DNA of 64,000 nt from Scilla litardierei (GCA_030789695.1 CM061141.1:194195689-194259688), one strand, 5' to 3'; positions 1-12,160 are shown, counted from the first letter of the stretch. Program-made: numbers and translations. Notes: generated by a model from the letters alone, not told the origin.

Positions 1-512
1 GCCATTTCACATTTAAAAATCCTTCTCGGTCATGTTTGGAATTGGTAACTTGAACTTATATTACATGAGAAGGGGAAACTCAATCTTTGATGTTCATATA
101 TTTAGTTGAAAAGTTGGAAATGACAGGCTGTATTCTTTATTACATCTCCATGTGTACTAAACTTTTGATCATCACACTTGAGCACGGAGATGAATTACGA
201 TAGTTATGATTTAGTGCTTATTGCTTATTTCTTCATTGTAGTCCTCGATGTATTGCCTTTTGTTCTGCTTTATAATGTTTAATTTTTCCATTCATCGTAT
301 GCTATTTACTATCTTATACATTTTTGATGAAAACAAAGGGGGAGAAATATTGAGATTGGGAATCAGAGATAGGGGAGCATGTTAATAGGGGGAGCATTAT
401 TTATCATTTTGCCATTCATGCTCAAATTTTCATGCTTCACACTTCACTCACTTCACACGTTTTTTTGGATGTAATCTTAATGTTTGGTTTGTTCTCATCA
501 AAAGGGGGAGAT
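1..512 (+). mobile_element. 3' internal end of SIRE-like copia element, up to PPT
   Basis: AT-rich non-coding sequence with several polypurine blocks (gggggag at about 339, 388 and 504). The last block, aaagggggagat at 501-512, directly precedes an LTR starting TGTTGG, the usual place of the plus-strand primer (polypurine tract) in copia elements. No coding frame survives. I infer this is the 3' end of an element whose body lies left of the window. Confidence 0.6.
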
Positions 513-2206
513 TGTTGGCAATAGCCTCCTAGCATATGTTTGATGATAACAAACCCTACTGAACTGTTCTAATATGTTTGTTAAGTGTGTCTCAGGTCCC
601 TAAGCAGTGTGACAGTCATGTTTGGTCAGATTACATATGTACGTACTCAAGTACGTTGAAATACAAGGCTAAAACTCCATTTGGAATTACGAAAGCTGCT
701 CAAACAATGAAGTATAGCTATGTAACTCTACCCTAGAGTTAACCATAGGCTATAAATAGCATGGGAATTTTTTCAGGAATTATGGAAATTGTTTGAAGCC
801 AAAATACGGGGAAATACGAGGAAAAATAGAGTATACAAAGAAGAAACTTTTTCTACAAGTGATGAAATGAGGTGAAACAATTGTAACATGTACATATGTG
901 GCTCTGGGATTTTTGAGAATTTTTTCATAATTTTTGGGATTTATTTGATGCCCAAATATGCAAGAATACAGTGAAAATACTTAGGAAATACGACATACGG
1001 CACTGTTGTAATATACGGCTTCACGCAGCTTAATCCGATCGACATGGCTTCATCCAGACCGTCCGTTTCGCATCCGACGATCGATTGATGCGGAGCGACG
1101 TGGCTCACTGCGAGCCGTGCGATCTCGATCCAACGGTCACCTACCGAGCGGATGAGTCGTCGAAGGCGGGCGCAGCTGTCCAAAATCCGCGTCGACGTGG
1201 CCTCATCACAGCCGTCCACTCGAAGATCGAACGGTGCCGACACACGCAGGTCCGGGTCAGCGGAGGCGGGCGCCGCTGCACGACTTTTGACGACCACGTG
1301 GCGCGCTCTCAGCAGATCCCGCTTGATCCAACGGCTGAGGTTTGTGCCGACAGCGGGTTTCAGATCCGAACCCGTTAAGCTTATTTTAAACGTGATTTTT
1401 GCGGATTCGGATCCCTTGGAACAGTAACGAAAACCCGTTAGCTTAATCCTATTTAAACCCATGTACACTCTTCACATTTTCATCAATAACTTGAGTTCTA
1501 GAGATCCAAATTGAGCACCGTTTGCGGCGTTGCGACCGTGACTTCATCCCCGATGTAGTGACACCAAGTTGAGCAGCTAGTTCCTTCTGTACAGCAAATG
1601 AGATCACTTTGAGTGAGGAACTTCTACCGACTACTTTCACGGGGACAGCGACTACTTCCTCTACAGACATCCGATGGTCATTCCGTAAGAAGTGTTGCGA
1701 AGCTACTGACATGCTGAAAGACGACATCCAGAGGGATCTTCACAAATGAGCTTTCTAAACTCTTGATCTTATATATTTGTGAATACGTTGTTGTATATGT
1801 CGTTGCTTTTGGGTTTTACACTTTCTTCCTCTAAATTGTTTTGGGTAATCCGAGTTGTTGGGACATATCGGATTGGGAGAGCATCATATTATTGTTATTC
1901 TTTTTGGGCTTTGGTGAGCTAGGGTTAGTCAGAGTGGTTAGAGTTGGGGCTCTAATCTTGTGTGACTGTAACTGCTTAAAGAAGCAATTTTAGTGATGTT
2001 GTTCTGGGGTGGATGTAGGTCTTGGGAGACCGAACCACGTAAATCTTCTGAGTCATCTGCTTGATCTGGTTGTTGTGTTATCTGCTTTACTATTCCTTTT
2101 TCTTATCTGTTTTTAATTAGACTTAATTATTTTTATCTTGCGATAATTTGGTCATCGGCCTATTCACCCCCCCCCCCCCCCCGCTAGGCCCTATTTAGAT
2201 CCTACA
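513..2206 (+). mobile_element. SIRE-like copia LTR
   Basis: The LTR begins TGTTGGCAATAG after a PPT and ends ...GATCCTACA, so it has TG...CA ends. A TATA box (tataaata, 751-758) lies in a promoter-like context. The 3' part has phrases usual in SIRE/Maximus LTRs (gggagaccgaaccacgtaaatc near 2020) and a long C run at 2167-2182. The GC-rich stretch at 1020-1380 holds degenerate repeats with ACGTGGC G-box-like cores, atypical for the AT-rich surroundings. No PBS follows the LTR, although gag does, so a deletion or recombination has occurred at the right edge. Confidence 0.65.
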
Positions 2207-2217
2207 GGAAGATCAGG

Positions 2218-4039
2218 ATGATGATCTACATGGAGGGTCAAGACCTATGGGACATCACGGAGTTTCCATTTGAGAAGCCCACTACACCTGCAGCTTCAAG
2301 GACAAAGGCGGAGAAGGACTCGATCAAATTCAATACAAGGGATACGAATGCATTCCATTGCGCCCTCACTGCAAATGAGTTCAACCGCATCTCCATATGC
2401 AAAACGGCCAATGAAATTTGGCATACTTTGGAGATATGTCATGAAGGGACTTCAAAGGTATAGAAATCTAAACAAGCTGTGTTTAGATCTAAATATGAAA
2501 TGTTTAAGAGCGGGAAGGAGAAAGCATCTCAGAGATGTTCACAAGGTTCACAGACATTATGAACGCTTTGGAGGGACTTGGGAAGATGATTTCCTAAGAG
2601 GATCGTGTAGAGAAGATCTTTGACTCTCTCACATCTCATTGGGAGTCAAGGCCAACGGAATTTTGGAGTCATATGACATGTCCACATACACCGTTGAGGA
2701 GTACATTGGAAATCTCATGGCGTATGAAGTAAAGCTTCAACACAAGAAGGAGATTCAACCATCCAAGCCGAAAAGTCGGAGAAGCAAAAGGGGGTTGCAT
2801 TCCATGCCAAGGAGGAGCCAATCAAATGGAGGAAGAAATTCCATCGAGAAGTTCTTAGTGAAGAAGATGAACAAGAAGAGGCTAGTGGATAAAAATTTGA
2901 GGATCGTGCCAAACAATTCAAGGCATTCCTCAAGTGCAAGCAACGTAAATCTTTGTCAAAGTTTGCCCCCAATTCTATCAAGGTTCCTACTTGTTACACT
3001 TGCAGTGGAAAAGGTCATCTATCCACCGAATGCCCTTCCAAACCCAACAAAGAGACTTACAAGGGTAAAGGGAAGAAGCATTGGAAAGGAAAGTCCAAGT
3101 CCAAGAACCACAAGGAAGGGATTGTCGGGACATTTGATGACTCAAGTAAGGATACATCAAGTGATGAAGAAGAGGATGACAAGGAGAAAGCTCACGCGTG
3201 CTTTGCGGTAATTGATGTTTCTTCACCCATCCCCTCTAGCTCAAATGAAGAAGAGTTAGAAGCTTGGCTCAACTCCTATAAGGAATTGTGCCTCATGGAA
3301 ATCGGGGAAGAGTCATCGTCAAGCTCTAGCAAGGAAGAAGACGATGATGAGATTGAGGAAAAGATCTCATACGAGGAGCTCGAATATCGCTTCATATGGT
3401 CTCCGAATGAGCTAGTAAGTGCATCAACTCTTACAATAAATTAAAAGCAAAATAGAGGATTGCTAAGAGTAGATTGCATGAACTAGAATTTGCTAGTGTA
3501 AACAATAATGACATGCATATTTGTGACACTAGTGAGAGAGACTCACTTCTCTCTCAAGTTAAGGAATTGAGCATGTCTAATGATAATTTAGTAACTCAAA
3601 ACCTTAGCTTAGAAACTCGCATTCAACAACTTACATTGAAATGCGAAGAAGAATCCCGTAAGCTCAAAAGCTTTGTTTATTCTAGGGATTCACTCCACGG
3701 TTTGCTTGAAAAACAACATCCGCCAAACCATAGAGGATGTTGGGGTATATTCAAAATGTGGTACCCAAACCCACCTCTAATTCCTCTTATGGTGCAAATA
3801 CAAGAAATATTGCTAAAGCACCTAAGAAGAATCACCATGCTTTCTTGTATAACAATAACACCAACAAGAAGCATGTAAATCACAAGGTGGTGAGGGAAAA
3901 TGAAAAATCTTCATTTTTTGCTCAGAAGCAAAATCCTCACTTCTTGCATGCTAAGAAAATATTGTCTACACCTAAGCATGCCACATCCACTCCTCTTGCG
4001 AAAGCAAAACCCTTGCCTAGGAAATCCTTGAGTTTATGA
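2218..4039 (+). pseudogene. SIRE-like copia gag remnant, N-terminus missing, frameshifted
   Basis: Gag of a copia retrotransposon, the structural protein that packages the element RNA. Pieces in shifting frames read as a UBN2-type gag: the segment with DLWDITEF and FHCALTANEFNRI (2218-2463), then TYTVEEYIGNLMAYEVKLQ (from 2690), then a CCHC zinc knuckle CYTCSGKGHLSTEC (about 2992-3033), followed by an acidic Ser/Glu-rich tail and a coiled-coil-like stretch (3474-3720). The start codon region and PBS are absent, with gag joined almost directly to the LTR at 2206/2207. Several frameshifts and stops make it non-functional. No protease, integrase or reverse transcriptase follows before the Athila-like insertion. 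Confidence 0.7.
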
Positions 4040-4294
4040 ATTCCCACTAAGGTTAGTGTGCAAGAGAGGGATAGTTACATCAACTCTCTAGTTAGTAATG
4101 TGATCGCCTCGTGATTACATTAGGAAATCAAACTCCTCTTGTGTTTGGTTCTCTAATGTTTAGGTTCCTCACACATATTCATATTGCATGGGTATTATGC
4201 TTAAATGTTTTTTGCATACCCATTGTTTGTGTGTGTTTCATGATTTTAAAAATATTTTCAAATTTTTGTTCATGAAAATGGGACATAGGGGAAT
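4040..4294. other. Non-coding SIRE-like internal sequence left of the insertion
   Basis: AT-rich sequence with no supported gene. It probably continues the copia element interrupted at 4294/4295. Its last nine bases, taggggaat (4286-4294), recur at 12169-12177 just right of the inserted element, as expected for or close to a target-site duplication. Confidence 0.4.
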
Positions 4295-6397
4295 TAATCG
4301 GTCCATATTTTACACCTTTTTTCTGCATGTTTGCATGCCATTTCGATCGCTCATATCGCGCTTTTCACGATTATTCGACGATATTACGTTACTTTTCACT
4401 ATTTCTTGTTTTTGTCGGAATTCAGGAAATATGGAGCGATCGGAAGCAAGAATGAGCTTATGGGACTTGTAAGCAAACCAAAGCAGCTCATGGCCTTATT
4501 GAGGAGCTAACGGCGCTGGACAATGAGCGATAGAAGAAGAAGATCGATAGAATCTTCGAGGAGGTGAGGAGGAGAAGGAAGGATTCCAGAAACAGGCCAC
4601 TCGGCCGAGTCACGCTATTCACTCGCCCGAGTGAAGCAGCGTACTCGACCGAGCACGACTGATACGAAGAACATCTACCTGACCTGAGTGCCACAATGCA
4701 CTCGGCCGAGTGGTGAATTCCACTCGATCGAGTAGAGAACTCCACTCGTCCGAATGCGATCAACTTCTGAAGGAAATCGAACCAAACTCTCTGGAATTCT
4801 GGGGAGCACATCAGAAGACCCACTCGGCCGAGTGATGAATCCCACTCGGCCGAGTGACGCAGAGCCCCAGAGTGTCCAAACCCTAACTTCGAAGAAGACT
4901 CTCTGGAATTTTGGGAGAACATCAGAAGATCCTACTTGGCCGAGTCACACTTCTCACTCGGCCGAGTCATACTTCTACTCGGCCGAATGACATGAGCGCA
5001 TGATTTTTAGACAGTCTCTCACTCTTTTGAAATTTTCTATCATTTCAGTGGACAAACTATTTTTCTCATATTTTTCATCGATAGTAGACTTCATGAAGAT
5101 TCCAACGCCGTCAAGAACACGCCAATCGGAGATTGGATGAAATCTAGAGAATTTCTTCAAGTTGATGCTGCAGTGCTGGAATTTCTACTCGGCCGAGTCA
5201 TATTTCCACTTGGCCCGAGTGAGCGCGGGCCCAGATCTTAAGTTACGGCTAGAGCTGACTTTATGCACGAATTTGAGAGGTTTTCTAAGGTTATTTGCTA
5301 GGGTTTTGGGGGGCTATATAAGAGGTTTGTAGCCGTCATTAGAGGCAGGTTCCCTTTTGTTTTCTTGGAGATTATTTCATAGGTTAGGCCATGCCCTAGG
5401 CCCCCTCTTGGATCTAAAGGCTTGTATTTGGATTGGATTTCTTCATAAGAGCTAAGTATCTTTGTTCTTGTTATTTTGAATCTTTGATTTGATATCTTTT
5501 TGTATGCAAGCTATGTTTTCTATTGATTTCTTCATTGTTACTGCTATGCTTGAGTAGATTCGTTGTTCTAGGGTATAGGGATGAACCTTATGGATCTAAT
5601 TTTAGATTTGTGATGAATGGGTTCATATGTTGCTGGAGTTGCTAAAGGGGTTAGGTTGTGATTGATTTATCACGGATAGCTAGGAATTTCCATCGATTTG
5701 GGGTTTGCAAGAGATTGCATTCCGATCGATGGGAAGGATTAGATATTCGATTTAGGTTTATAATCAAAATCCACTAGACTTGGTTTGCAAGAGATTGGTC
5801 CAAAGCTAGGATTTTTATTATAAATCTATACCCATATTTGTTTGCAAGAGATTGGATGAATGCGAACTATAACAACCTAGGTCGTAATTCGAGTTTGCGC
5901 GAGAGTGGGCTCGAGGTGCGATTGGACGATGATGTCGATCCTAATGCTAGTGGCGTAGGTTAGGGTTTGCACGAGAGTGGGCCCTAATCTAGGTTGCTAT
6001 AGACTGGCAATAGCGCGAGAGCATAAGCTTGGTTCTCTATTCAGTTACGACTAGTTTATCTCAATTCAAGTCTTGCAACATTGAGATTCACGATTCGCGA
6101 AGATAAATAACGATCCATAGTGGGGATTCCCTAGTCTTAGACACTTTGTTATATTGAGTTGAACAACATCTTTGTCACCGACACCGACATCCATCACCAT
6201 TTCCATTACATCATACCATAACCATCTCCACCAATAAAATACCATCTCCACCAATAAAATATTCGTAGTCAAACCAACCTAGGATAGATTGGAACCAACA
6301 CCACCTCCTCGTTTCGATACCCGCTCGCCACTACACCGTGCGCTTGCGGTAAAACTACAATCGTGCCATCTGGTGTGTGTATCCTAGGGGCCGATTA
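4295..6397 (+). repeat. 5' LTR of Athila-like element
   Basis: Direct repeat of 10074-12160. It contains an array of near-palindromic 12-mers (4599-5220), a TATA box (ctatataag, about 5313-5321) in a gene-like context, and pyrimidine-rich sequence downstream. The middle part has several gttTGCAAGAGATTGG-like repeats (about 5700-5950). The first dinucleotide is TA rather than TG. Confidence 0.75.
4599..5220 (+). repeat. Array of ACTCGGCCGAGT palindromes, 22-bp spacing (5' LTR)
   Basis: About thirteen exact or near copies of the 12-bp palindrome ACTCGGCCGAGT start at 4599, 4621, 4643 | 4700, 4722, 4744 | 4822, 4844 | 4934, 4956, 4977 | 5187, 5208. Inside each cluster the start-to-start distance is 22 bp (twice 21). 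The array lies 100-700 bp upstream of the TATA box. Confidence 0.9.
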
Positions 6398-6415
6398 TGG
6401 CACCGTTGCCGGGGA
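6398..6415 (+). promoter_or_regulatory. Primer-binding site, Athila type
   Basis: TGGCACCGTTGCCGGGGA directly follows the 5' LTR. It matches the TGGCGCC...CCGGGGA primer-binding site of Athila-group elements (tRNA-Asp type, from memory) with one G-to-A change. Confidence 0.75.
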
Positions 6416-6581
6416 GGTGTTTCCTGTTGGATGCCAATTTGTCACAATTAGGTTGATTAGACTATGAAAAAAATTAATTAACAAAAGAAATTTTCACCCC
6501 CGCCACCATTATTATCATTTCTGTATTCTTTTGTGACACTGATAGTTTTCTCCATGTATTTATCTTTGTTGATCAGGTATT

Positions 6582-7175
6582 ATGGATGATATTATGTGGA
6601 CCACGGATTTTGAGGAGGAAGCAATTCAGAACTTATTGGAGGGCCTCTTGGAGTCAGTGAGGTTCACCAATTCAGAGAGCATTACAGCAGGTGATGCATT
6701 TGAGCTATGTTTTGCAGATTTTGTTATGAACCGTGTTTCCACTGCAGGAACAATTGAGGAGGACACCCATGTCAGTCTTGAGGGGGATAGACTAAATTTT
6801 TGGATTGCTTGCAGGCATTCACCTCCACATGATGTATCCCCGCAAGTTGACACATATGAGCAGCCAGCATCACCATTCCAGAAAGAGCCTACATTGATAG
6901 TTGATGAGAAGGCAAAAGAGCACCCTGTCGAGCCAGAGCATATTGACAAGGAGGCCTCACGTGTGGAGCGAGAGCATTACATTGCGAAGGCAGCACTTTG
7001 GGACAAGGGTAACTTCATTCAGATAAATCCAGAGTCTTGCCCACTTGCAGTTGAGCTTCTGCAACCACCTCTGCCTTCCACTGAGGCTGTGATCATATGG
7101 ACCACACATTTTTATGCGTACCTGGATGAGATTCTTGGATGGCAGGCTGAGGACATTGATGCTTCCACCTCATAG
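6582..7175 (+). CDS. Unknown acidic ORF 1 of the Athila-like element
   Basis: A 197-residue open frame starting ATG at 6582, about 165 bases after the PBS. I do not recognise a domain. It is rich in Glu/Asp, with a Trp-containing start (MDDIMWTTDFEEE) and a related phrase WTTHFYAYLDEILGW near its end. Part of it (EHPVEPEHIDKEASRVEREH) looks like degenerate repeats. Position suggests a gag-region relic or family-specific product, but no zinc knuckle or gag fold is visible. It may continue into the next ORF after a stop and frameshift. Confidence 0.4.
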   Translation: MDDIMWTTDFEEEAIQNLLEGLLESVRFTNSESITAGDAFELCFADFVMNRVSTAGTIEEDTHVSLEGDRLNFWIACRHSPPHDVSPQVDTYEQPASPFQKEPTLIVDEKAKEHPVEPEHIDKEASRVEREHYIAKAALWDKGNFIQINPESCPLAVELLQPPLPSTEAVIIWTTHFYAYLDEILGWQAEDIDASTS

Positions 7176-7316
7176 GAGACAACGGTACCAGGCACGGATG
7201 CAGCCACTTCTGATGAGAGAACTGCGATCATACACTCGAGACGTGTTGCTGCAGAGCCGGGTTGCACCGTCGTCACTCCCCCACCCAAAGATACAGTTGG
7301 TCCATACGATGAGCAG

Positions 7317-7904
7317 ATGGACGGAGATGATTCAGATGGAGAACACATTGAGGTTATTTACCTCGCGGAGCCGAAGCATGCTTTTGAGGAGGCCTTACAC
7401 ACGGAGCCAGAGCTTATTGCCAAGGAGGTCGTGCATCAGGACGAGGACACAGCCATTCATGAGGATCCCAAGCACTACCCTCCTCCATTAGAGCTTCCGA
7501 AACCACCTCATCCTTCCACTGACACCAAGAACTATCCCACAGAGCTTACTACTCCCACTCAGGGAGATATTTTTACACATTCCATTTTTGAATCATGTAT
7601 TCCATTTGACATTTATTTTGATTTAGATATTTTTGACACATCGTACCTTTTGCAGTACACGTATGATTATGGATCGGAGTTATGTTTGGACGTGTCATAT
7701 CTAACCGAACTTGTCAAGGAGGCCCACACCTATGATCCAGAGTTACTTGAGCAGCTGAGAGAGGACACCACGGAGATAGCTATCAAAGCACAAGAGGATA
7801 TTGAATTATTTCCAGGGAAGTATCGTCCACCATTATTTATCTCATATATTTCTATAGACGATCCTCTTTGGAATACTTTTATTTTGAGGGTGAATTTTTT
7901 GTAG
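7317..7904 (+). CDS. Unknown acidic ORF 2 of the Athila-like element
   Basis: A 195-residue open frame of acidic, Pro-containing sequence. The stretch LELPKPPHPSTDT echoes AVELLQPPLPSTEA of the preceding ORF, so the two may be duplicated parts of one old reading frame. The C-terminal half (SYLTELVKEAHTYDPELLEQL) is likely helical. No catalytic motif of a retrotransposon polyprotein is visible. It lies on the element's sense strand and I cannot assign a function. Confidence 0.35.
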   Translation: MDGDDSDGEHIEVIYLAEPKHAFEEALHTEPELIAKEVVHQDEDTAIHEDPKHYPPPLELPKPPHPSTDTKNYPTELTTPTQGDIFTHSIFESCIPFDIYFDLDIFDTSYLLQYTYDYGSELCLDVSYLTELVKEAHTYDPELLEQLREDTTEIAIKAQEDIELFPGKYRPPLFISYISIDDPLWNTFILRVNFL

Positions 7905-10073
7905 CGAATTGATACGTCTTACTCTCTGCAGTGTACAGGTGGAGTCCTTGTGGAAATGCTGGAGGATGCATTGCTGGAGTTCGTTGGTGTTCGTGGATAC
8001 ACGCGCCTGGCGGAGCCACGGAAAAGCAGTTGGCACAGTTGCCTGCACCGACAAAGATACTGGATCCTCCTTTTGCTATAGGTGATATCAATCCAGTAGT
8101 GTAGCAATAGCGTAAAATTTTATGTTTTCAATAAACACGAATCCTCTCAACAGCGAGAGGACCGTATAGATTTGCTTGAATAAATATCACCTCAAATAAC
8201 GGCAACAAAAATCTTTTACATCCCAAACCCATTATATATATTAATTGCCATCTTCATATTTTGATACGCCACATCCTTTTGCTCACCACCATCGAGCATT
8301 TCTTTCAAGCGAAACCTTACTTTCTTATTCGTTTGACTTGATCTCGCTTAGTGAATCCGTGAAATTTTTGATCGAGTCATTTGAATAGGATTGTTTGGTA
8401 TAAGGTTGGGGGAAAGCGCTCTCATGCATCATTGTATGTGCATGTAGTTGCATTAGGATTTCATGGCATCCATGTCATCATTTTTCATTCCCCCCATATT
8501 TATCGATGTTCCTCATATTCTTCCATTATGATCACATTGAGGAAAATGTGAAGTTTAAGCTTGGGGAGCGCATTTCCATGCCATATAGTTGCAATTTTAC
8601 TCTATTTTTAGGTTTTTTAAAAAATTTCAAAATTTTTGCATCATCCTTTTGATTTTTCCAGCTTATTTTCCTTTTATGCGTGTTCATGCATCATATTATG
8701 TTCTTGTTTTTCTTTTCTTTCCTATCTTTTACTTTTATTTCTTTATTTTCTTTTCTCTTCTTCCGCTAGATGAACTTCGTATGATTATAACTCTTATTGC
8801 TTTAGCAACTATCACGATGCTTATTATTCCATACCATGCTACTTAGAGTATTCCATATTCTTGCTATTCACATGTGTTTGCAAATCTACTTCTCTTGATG
8901 ATTCCTCTATATGAATGCATGATATTAATTGAAGCTGAATGTATAGATTAGAGTTTAGTATGCTTTTGTTGGAAGTGCACCAAGATTCATGCATCAATTG
9001 TATATCGGAAGCATCTGCCTTATTGTCTTATTCACATTCTGTTGCATGCCTGATATAATTGTACTCTTTACTGCTTAACTTCACTATTTATTGAAATAAT
9101 TGAGAATATCCATGCTTACATATAAGTTTAGTTGATGTATTATCTTATTGAACCATTTGTACACATCTTAGAGTGAACCGAGCGTTACACCATTTCTTTC
9201 TCCACATATATCTTTTTATTCTCTACATGTCACTTGAGTTCACCTCCTAAAGCTACTTATATCGCATCTATTTCCCAAAAATCCCTACAAAAGAAAAGAT
9301 CAGCTCCAAAAAGTATAAAAAGCCAAAAAGGAGCCAAAACCAAAAATACAAATAATGTAGCTCCTACAAAAATCCAAAAAGAAAAATGAGAAACAAAAAG
9401 TTCAAAAAGAAAAAGAAAAATATTTCTCTATCTCATTATTGGAGCCACAAAAACGTGGGAAAACCAAGGCAAAAATCTAATTTTCCACTATCATATTTCT
9501 TTAGATGTGATGCCTTAAGCTAAGCTTGGGGGTGAATTCACTTGACCATATGAGTGAGTGCGATATTAGAGTGGAGAGGTGCACGAATGGGAAAGTTTGA
9601 TAATGCTGAAACTTAGCAAAATACTTTAGTTATAGAGACTTCTTATGATTTGATATAAATATGTGAATGCCATGATTTATTTCATTCTCCATTGCATGCT
9701 TGGTGTGATTTAATATGCTTCTGTTATAACTCTTGATTGAAAAGTGCATCGCCAACATTTGAATATTAAATTCTATGAAATGCGTGATGTGGATATGAAT
9801 TGATTGTATAAATTTAGAGACTCCCTTTTGTTGTTCTTAAAAGCTTGCGAGTACCATGTTTAAGTAAGATATGAAATCCTTATAGCATGTGATTCGTATT
9901 TTCCAAGTTATCGTAATGTGTAGCTTATGGCTTGAGATCTGAGAGAATAATCTAGCGACCCCTTCCACTTCGTATTCTTTTTCTTTCATTTCATTTCCTT
10001 TGTTTTCATCTCCCGAGTTCGTCTCTCTACTTATCTTCCTCGAGGACGAGTAAGAGGTAAGCTTGAGGGATTT
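7905..10073 (+). other. Athila-like non-coding internal region and 3' PPT
   Basis: About 2.2 kb without a supported gene. It has aagcttgggg motifs (about 8557 and 9526), an A-rich stretch with repeated caaaaa/aaaaag (9290-9480), and ends with a purine-containing tract (gaggtaagcttgaggga, about 10054-10070) before the 3' LTR. This layout is usual for the 3' part of Athila-group elements. Confidence 0.5.
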
Positions 10074-12160
10074 TGATCAGTCCATATTTTACACTTTTTT
10101 CTGTATGTTTGCATGTCATTTCGATCGCCCATATTGCGCTTTTCACGATTACTCGACGATATTACGTTACTTTTCACTATTTCTTGTTTTTGTAGGATTT
10201 CAGGAAATATGGAGCGATCGGAAGCAAGAATGAGCTTAGGGGACTTGTACGCGTACCGGAGCATCGCTCATGGCCTTATTGCGGAGCTAACGGTGATGGA
10301 CGATGATCGGGAGAAGAAGAAGATCGATAGAATCGTCGAGGAGGCGAGGAAGAGAAGGAAGGATTCCAGAAACATGCCACTAGATCGAGTCACGCTAGTC
10401 ACTTGCCCGAGTGAAGCAGCGTACTCGGCCGAGTACGATTGATATGAAGAACATCTACCTGACCTGAGTGCCACAATGCACTCGGCCGAGTGGTGAATTC
10501 CACTCGGCCGAGTGGAGAACTCCACTCGCCTGAGTGAGGTCAACTTCTGAAGGAAATCGAACCAGACTCTCTAGAATTTTGGGGAGCACAACAGAAGACC
10601 CACTCGGCCGAGTGATGAATCCCACTCGGCCGAGTGACGCAGAGCGCCAAAGTGCCCAAACCCCAACTTCGAAGCAGACTCCCTGGAATTTTGGGAGAAC
10701 ATCAGAAGATCTTACTCGGCCGAGTCACACTTCTCACTCGGTCGAGTCATATTTCCAATCGGCCGAATGACATGAGCGTCCAGATTTTCAGACAGCCTCT
10801 CACTCTTTTGAAATCTGCTATCATTCCAGTGTGCAAATTATTTTTCTCATATTTTTCATGGATAGTAGACTTCATATCGGTTCCAACACTGCTAAGAACG
10901 TGCCAATCGGAGGTCAGATAAAATAAGAAGAATTTCTGCAAGTTGATGATGCAGTGCTGGAATTTCTACTCGGCCGAGTCATATTTCCACTTGGCCCGAG
11001 TGAGCGCGGGCCCAGAACTTAAGTTGCGGCCAGAGCTGACTTTAGGTACGAATTTGAGAGTTTTTCTAAGATTATTTGCTAGGGTTTTAGGAGGCTATAT
11101 AAGAGGTTTGTAGCCGTCATTAGAGGCAGGTTCCCTTTTGTTTTCTTGGAGATTATTTCAGAGGTTAGGCCATGCCCTAGGCCCCCTCTTGGATCTAAAA
11201 GCTTGTATTTGGATTGGATTTATTCATAAGAGCTAAGTATATTTTTTCTTGTTATTTTGAATCCTTGATTTGATATCTTTTTGTATGCAAGCTATATTTT
11301 CTATTGATTTCTTCATTGTTATTGCTATGCTTGAGTAGATTCGTTGTTCTAGGGCATAGGGATGAACACTATGGATCTAATTTTAGATTTGTGATGAATG
11401 GGTTCATATGTTGCTGGAGTTTCTAAAGTGGTTAGGTTGTGATTGATTTATCACAGATAGCTAGGAATTTCCATCGATTTGGGGTTTGCAAGAGATTGGA
11501 TTCCGATCGATGGGAAGGCCTAGATATTCGATTTAGGTTTATAATCGAAATCCACTAGAATTTGTTTGCAAGAGATTGGACCAAAGCTAGGATTTTTATT
11601 ATAAATCTATACCCATATTCGTTTGCAAGATATTGGACAAATACGAACTATCACAACCTAGGTCGTAATTCGAGTTTGCACGAGAGTTGGCTCGAGGTGC
11701 GATTGGACGATGATGTCGATCCTAATGCTAGTGGCTTAGGTTAGGGTTATCACGAGAGTGGGCCCTAATCTAGGTTGCTATAGACTGACAATAGCGCGAG
11801 AGCGTGAGCTTGGTTCTCTATTCAGTTACGACTAGTTTATCTCAATTCAAGTCTTGCAACATTGAGATTCACGATTCATGAAGACAAATAACGATCCGCA
11901 GTGGGGATTCCCTAGCCCTAGACACTTTTATTATATTGAGTTGAACAACATATTGGTCACCGATACCAACATCCATCACCATTTCCATTAAATCATACCA
12001 TAACCATCTCCACCAATAAAACATTCGTAGTCAAACCAACCTAGGATAGATTGGAACCAACACCACCTCCTCGTGTTCGATACCCGCTCGCCACTATACC
12101 GTGTGCTTACGGTAAAACTACAATCGTGCCATCCGGTGTGTGTATCCCGGGGGCTGATCA
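10074..12160 (+). repeat. 3' LTR of Athila-like element
   Basis: Direct repeat of 4295-6397, starting TGATCAGTCC and ending GGGCTGATCA. It keeps the palindrome array (10379-11001) and a TATA box (about 11094). The next eight bases, agtttttg, are followed by taggggaat (12169-12177), which equals the left flank at 4286-4294, so the exact 3' boundary is uncertain by a few bases. Confidence 0.75.
10379..11001 (+). repeat. Array of ACTCGGCCGAGT palindromes, 22-bp spacing (3' LTR)
   Basis: Copies start at 10379, 10401, 10423 | 10480, 10502, 10524 | 10602, 10624 | 10714, 10736, 10757 | 10968, 10989. The 22-bp spacing (twice 21) is the same as in the 5' LTR although individual motifs have mutated. 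Confidence 0.9.

Larger units (their letters stand above)
4295..12160 (+). mobile_element. Athila-like Ty3/gypsy element, non-autonomous
   Basis: Two long direct repeats (4295-6397 and 10074-12160) flank an internal region that begins with a PBS (TGGCACCGTTGCCGGGGA, 6398-6415) one base from the TGGCGCC form usual in Athila-group elements. The internal region (about 3.7 kb) has two acidic ORFs but no recognisable protease, reverse transcriptase or integrase, so it should depend on a partner. The repeat starts TGATCAGTCC in the 3' copy and TAATCGGTCC in the 5' copy. The LTRs differ by many point changes and a 19-bp duplication at about 6224-6260, so the insertion is not recent. It sits inside SIRE-like sequence. 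Confidence 0.75.

Noticed and set aside
941..1468. 175-codon minus-strand ORF and overlapping plus-strand ORFs at 1085-1427
   Set aside because: They lie in the GC-rich repeat part of a SIRE-like LTR, overlap each other on both strands and match no family; compositional artefacts.
4488..4922. 144-codon minus-strand ORF with Ser/Arg repeats
   Set aside because: It is a translation of the ACTCGGCCGAGT array and its flanks in the Athila-like LTR.
4599..5220. CRISPR-like spaced palindromes
   Set aside because: Regular spacing, but this is a plant LTR with short 12-bp dyads and 10-bp spacers; there are no 25-40-bp repeats, no cas genes, and the array is duplicated in both LTRs.
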